A stretch of 64,000 bases of DNA from Nitrospinae bacterium bin107 (GTDB lineage: Bacteria; UBA8248). Location of the stretch: assembly GCA_002238965.1 (NCBI GenBank), contig MPNJ01000017.1:1-64000 (forward strand), in the 5' to 3' direction. The translations under genes and the position numbers were made by a program. The notes under the pieces were generated by a model that was not told the origin of the DNA, did no database searches, and saw only the letters and a list, made by a program, of their open reading frames with translations. Of this stretch, positions 62,410 through 64,000 are shown in pieces. The stretch's first letter is position 1. Each line of letters begins with the position of its first letter.

Positions 62410-63704
62410 GGCGCGGCGACGATGGTCGCGGAGGATTGCCCGCCGATGCCGTGGCTCAGGGACAAGAACGCGGCCCCCGCGACGGCGCATTCCACGGTGG
62501 GGATGTGGAGGGCATCGAACGCGTCGTCTTTGCGCTCGAAACCGGGCGTGGGCGGAAGGCGGCCGTCTTTCAAGGCGCAGAGCCCCAGCACGATATCGGC
62601 CAAATCGCTGGCTGAGCCCATGTGTCCCGTATAGGGCTTCCAGCCGGCAAGCGGAACCGGGTCCTTCACCTGATCGCTGAATTCCAGCAAGGCGGACAAT
62701 TCACCTGCGTCTCCCCGGGGCGTCGCGCTCCCGTGGGGAAGGATGAAAGCCAGATCATCGGGTTCTATGTCCGCCTCGGCCACCGCCGATTCCACCGAAT
62801 GGCGCACCGCGCCGGTTGGAACGGGAATATAGCGTTCAGTGGAGTATTCCTGGCAATTCGCCGTTCCCATCACGCGGCCCAGGGGCTTTGCGCCACGCGC
62901 TCGGGCGGATTCGGCGCTCTCGAGCACCAGGGCGGCGGCGCCCTCTCCGGGAAAGAATCCATCGCGCCTCTTGTCGAAAGGCCGGAACGACGCCGCGCCC
63001 TCTTTCGCCTGGGAGAGAATACCCAGGCCGTCTAGTTCCAGGAGCACCATGGGGTGCGCCCAGCTACCGCAGCCCACGACCAGGCCGACGTCGGCTTCGC
63101 CAAAGCGGAGCACGCGATCGCAGTTTTCGAGCGCCTGCGCGCCGCAGGAAGAAAGACTGGAAAAACTGCCATTCGGCCCCATAAATTCGTACATGGACGA
63201 TAAATAGCTGAAAAGATTGTTGGGCAGGCCTTCGAGCAGGTAAAAAGGACTTACCCTGTGGAGCGCCGCCTCGTTAAGCAAGGCGGGTTCCGGCGCCTCC
63301 CACGCATCGCCTGCCGTCTCCTTGAGCGCCGCGTAGAAATCCACGTAGCCCACTCTCGTGAAATCGCCTGAACCGACGTAGAGGGATTTTCTCTCAGGCG
63401 ACACCTCGCCCATATCGAGTCCGGCGCAAGCCACCGCCTCGGCGGCGGCGTGAAGCCCCAGGATGGAGCTTCTGTTCAGGAACTTCCGCTGGCTCGCGAG
63501 TTTGGGCGGCACCTCGGGCGGGTCTTCATGGCCGGAAACGACGCCGTGGTAGGCGAAATTACCCGGAAGAGACGCATTCTCCTCGCTCGGATGGTGGTCG
63601 ACCCCGCATTTTCCGGCGCGGAGCGATTTCCAGTTCTCCCCTGCGCTCCCGCCTATGGCGGTCAACAGCCCCACGCCCGTTATCCATACTTCTTCGCCTC
63701 GCAT
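62406..63704 (-). CDS. Beta-ketoacyl-ACP synthase (FabF-like)
   Basis: A 432-residue thiolase-fold condensing enzyme. ITGVGLLTAIG opens it. The nucleophile is in SLSSCGAQALENC; catalytic histidines lie in LPHGSATPRGD and KPYTGHMGSASDL. All three catalytic residues are present, but the motifs diverge from primary-metabolism FabF, and the long N-terminal section (30-110) is atypical. It lies between a hotdog dehydratase and an acyltransferase, which suggests synthesis of a specialised acyl chain. Confidence 0.9.
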   Translation of the reverse strand: MRGEEVWITGVGLLTAIGGSAGENWKSLRAGKCGVDHHPSEENASLPGNFAYHGVVSGHEDPPEVPPKLASQRKFLNRSSILGLHAAAEAVACAGLDMGEVSPERKSLYVGSGDFTRVGYVDFYAALKETAGDAWEAPEPALLNEAALHRVSPFYLLEGLPNNLFSYLSSMYEFMGPNGSFSSLSSCGAQALENCDRVLRFGEADVGLVVGCGSWAHPMVLLELDGLGILSQAKEGAASFRPFDKRRDGFFPGEGAAALVLESAESARARGAKPLGRVMGTANCQEYSTERYIPVPTGAVRHSVESAVAEADIEPDDLAFILPHGSATPRGDAGELSALLEFSDQVKDPVPLAGWKPYTGHMGSASDLADIVLGLCALKDGRLPPTPGFERKDDAFDALHIPTVECAVAGAAFLSLSHGIGGQSSATIVAAP

Positions 63705-63716
63705 CGCTCATTCCGC

Positions 63717-64000
63717 CTAACTCAACCGAACTTCGCGTCTTAAAATACGAAAATGATGGCGCTGCTCCTCGGGGTCTTCATAATCCGCAAGCGGCGCCAC
63801 CTTTCCGGCAAAATCGGCGACCACCCGGCGCTCCCCCTCCACGGTGGCCACTCCCCTGAAATTATTGAGTCCTTCTTCCTCTCCACGCGCCTCCACGTTC
63901 AGGAGAACCTGATCCCCCGGAAAGGCGAATCCATAGTACCTGACGCTCCGGACCTTTTCCAAAAGAATCCACCGGTTGAAATCCGAACCCGCCGCCTCCA
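63717..64000 (-). CDS. FabZ/FabA-like hotdog protein, 5' end beyond the window
   Basis: The open frame runs through the right edge, so only the C-terminal 93 residues or so are seen. RWILLEKVRSVRYYGFAFPGD resembles 3-hydroxyacyl-ACP dehydratase FabZ (LLEKVR then FPGDQ), followed by VLLNVEARGE. The catalytic His would lie outside the window. It stops 12 bases before the ketosynthase start in the same operon. Confidence 0.78.
   Translation of the reverse strand, partial: EAAGSDFNRWILLEKVRSVRYYGFAFPGDQVLLNVEARGEEEGLNNFRGVATVEGERRVVADFAGKVAPLADYEDPEEQRHHFRILRREVRLS

Overview
The window reads as chromosomal DNA of a GC-rich, diderm (Gram-negative) bacterium. Envelope genes include a TonB-like protein, an LpxL-type acyltransferase and a glycine-zipper envelope protein. 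HrcA/CIRCE control of groESL, a single-chain b6-type cytochrome b with an NAD(P)-linked flavoprotein, and the tmk-holB-ricT-metG-tatD gene string fit a Deltaproteobacteria-like or related lineage (Nitrospinota/Tectomicrobia/NC10 type). This placement is inference; there is no rRNA gene to anchor it, and no tRNA, CRISPR array, integrase or transposase gene was seen.

Layout. 0-8 kb: gpsA, a cupin, a DtxR/MntR-type regulator, a TonB-like protein and groES-groEL (CIRCE plus a strong promoter) on the minus strand, then an enoyl-CoA hydratase on the plus strand. 8.6-13.3 kb: a complete carbohydrate-type ABC importer (ATPase, binding protein, two permeases). 13.9-25.5 kb: ten tightly spaced redox genes, the highlight of the window. 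25.7-33 kb: a small DUF1330-type protein, a haem-binding lipoprotein, the large helicase Lhr and a patatin. 33-43 kb: a minus-strand string of housekeeping genes (a TatD/radical-SAM fusion, metG, ricT, holB, tmk) behind a sigma-54-type two-component system. 43-50.8 kb: hrcA (CIRCE), a dnaJ-like gene, a MaoC-type protein, prmA, rsmE, purD and a phosphonoacetate-hydrolase-like gene. 50.8-58 kb: assorted metabolic genes (zinc alcohol dehydrogenase, MaoC, amidohydrolase, Gfo/Idh/MocA, M3-like peptidase). 58-61 kb: glycogen synthesis (glgA-glgC). 61-64 kb: a lipid cluster (hotdog dehydratase, ketosynthase, LpxL-like acyltransferase) running off the right edge.

The redox cluster encodes, in order, a cupredoxin-like protein, two di-haem cytochrome c peroxidases, a Tat-exported AioB-type Rieske subunit, an AioA-type molybdopterin subunit with the exact C-X2-C-X3-C-X70-S iron-sulfur spacing of arsenite oxidase, a mono-haem cytochrome c, a GltD-like flavoprotein with ferredoxin motifs, a bc-type Rieske protein, a b6-type cytochrome b and a membrane-anchored tetrahaem cytochrome c. 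An AioA/AioB pair plus two di-haem peroxidases is the known signature of dissimilatory iodate reductase (IdrA, IdrB, IdrP1, IdrP2). Here it is fused into one apparent operon with its own quinol:cytochrome c (Rieske/cytochrome b) complex. I infer a dedicated respiratory module: quinol to cytochrome b/Rieske to c-type carriers to the Idr-like reductase, with the peroxidases removing H2O2. The reverse direction, oxidation of a substrate feeding NAD(P)+ reduction, cannot be excluded. One of the four arsenite-binding residues of AioA appears replaced, so a plain arsenite-oxidase label is not safe.

The intergenic regions carry several families of short palindromic repeats. There is also a pair of AT-rich inverted copies, with a 21-bp internal period, at about 0.2 and 8.15 kb.
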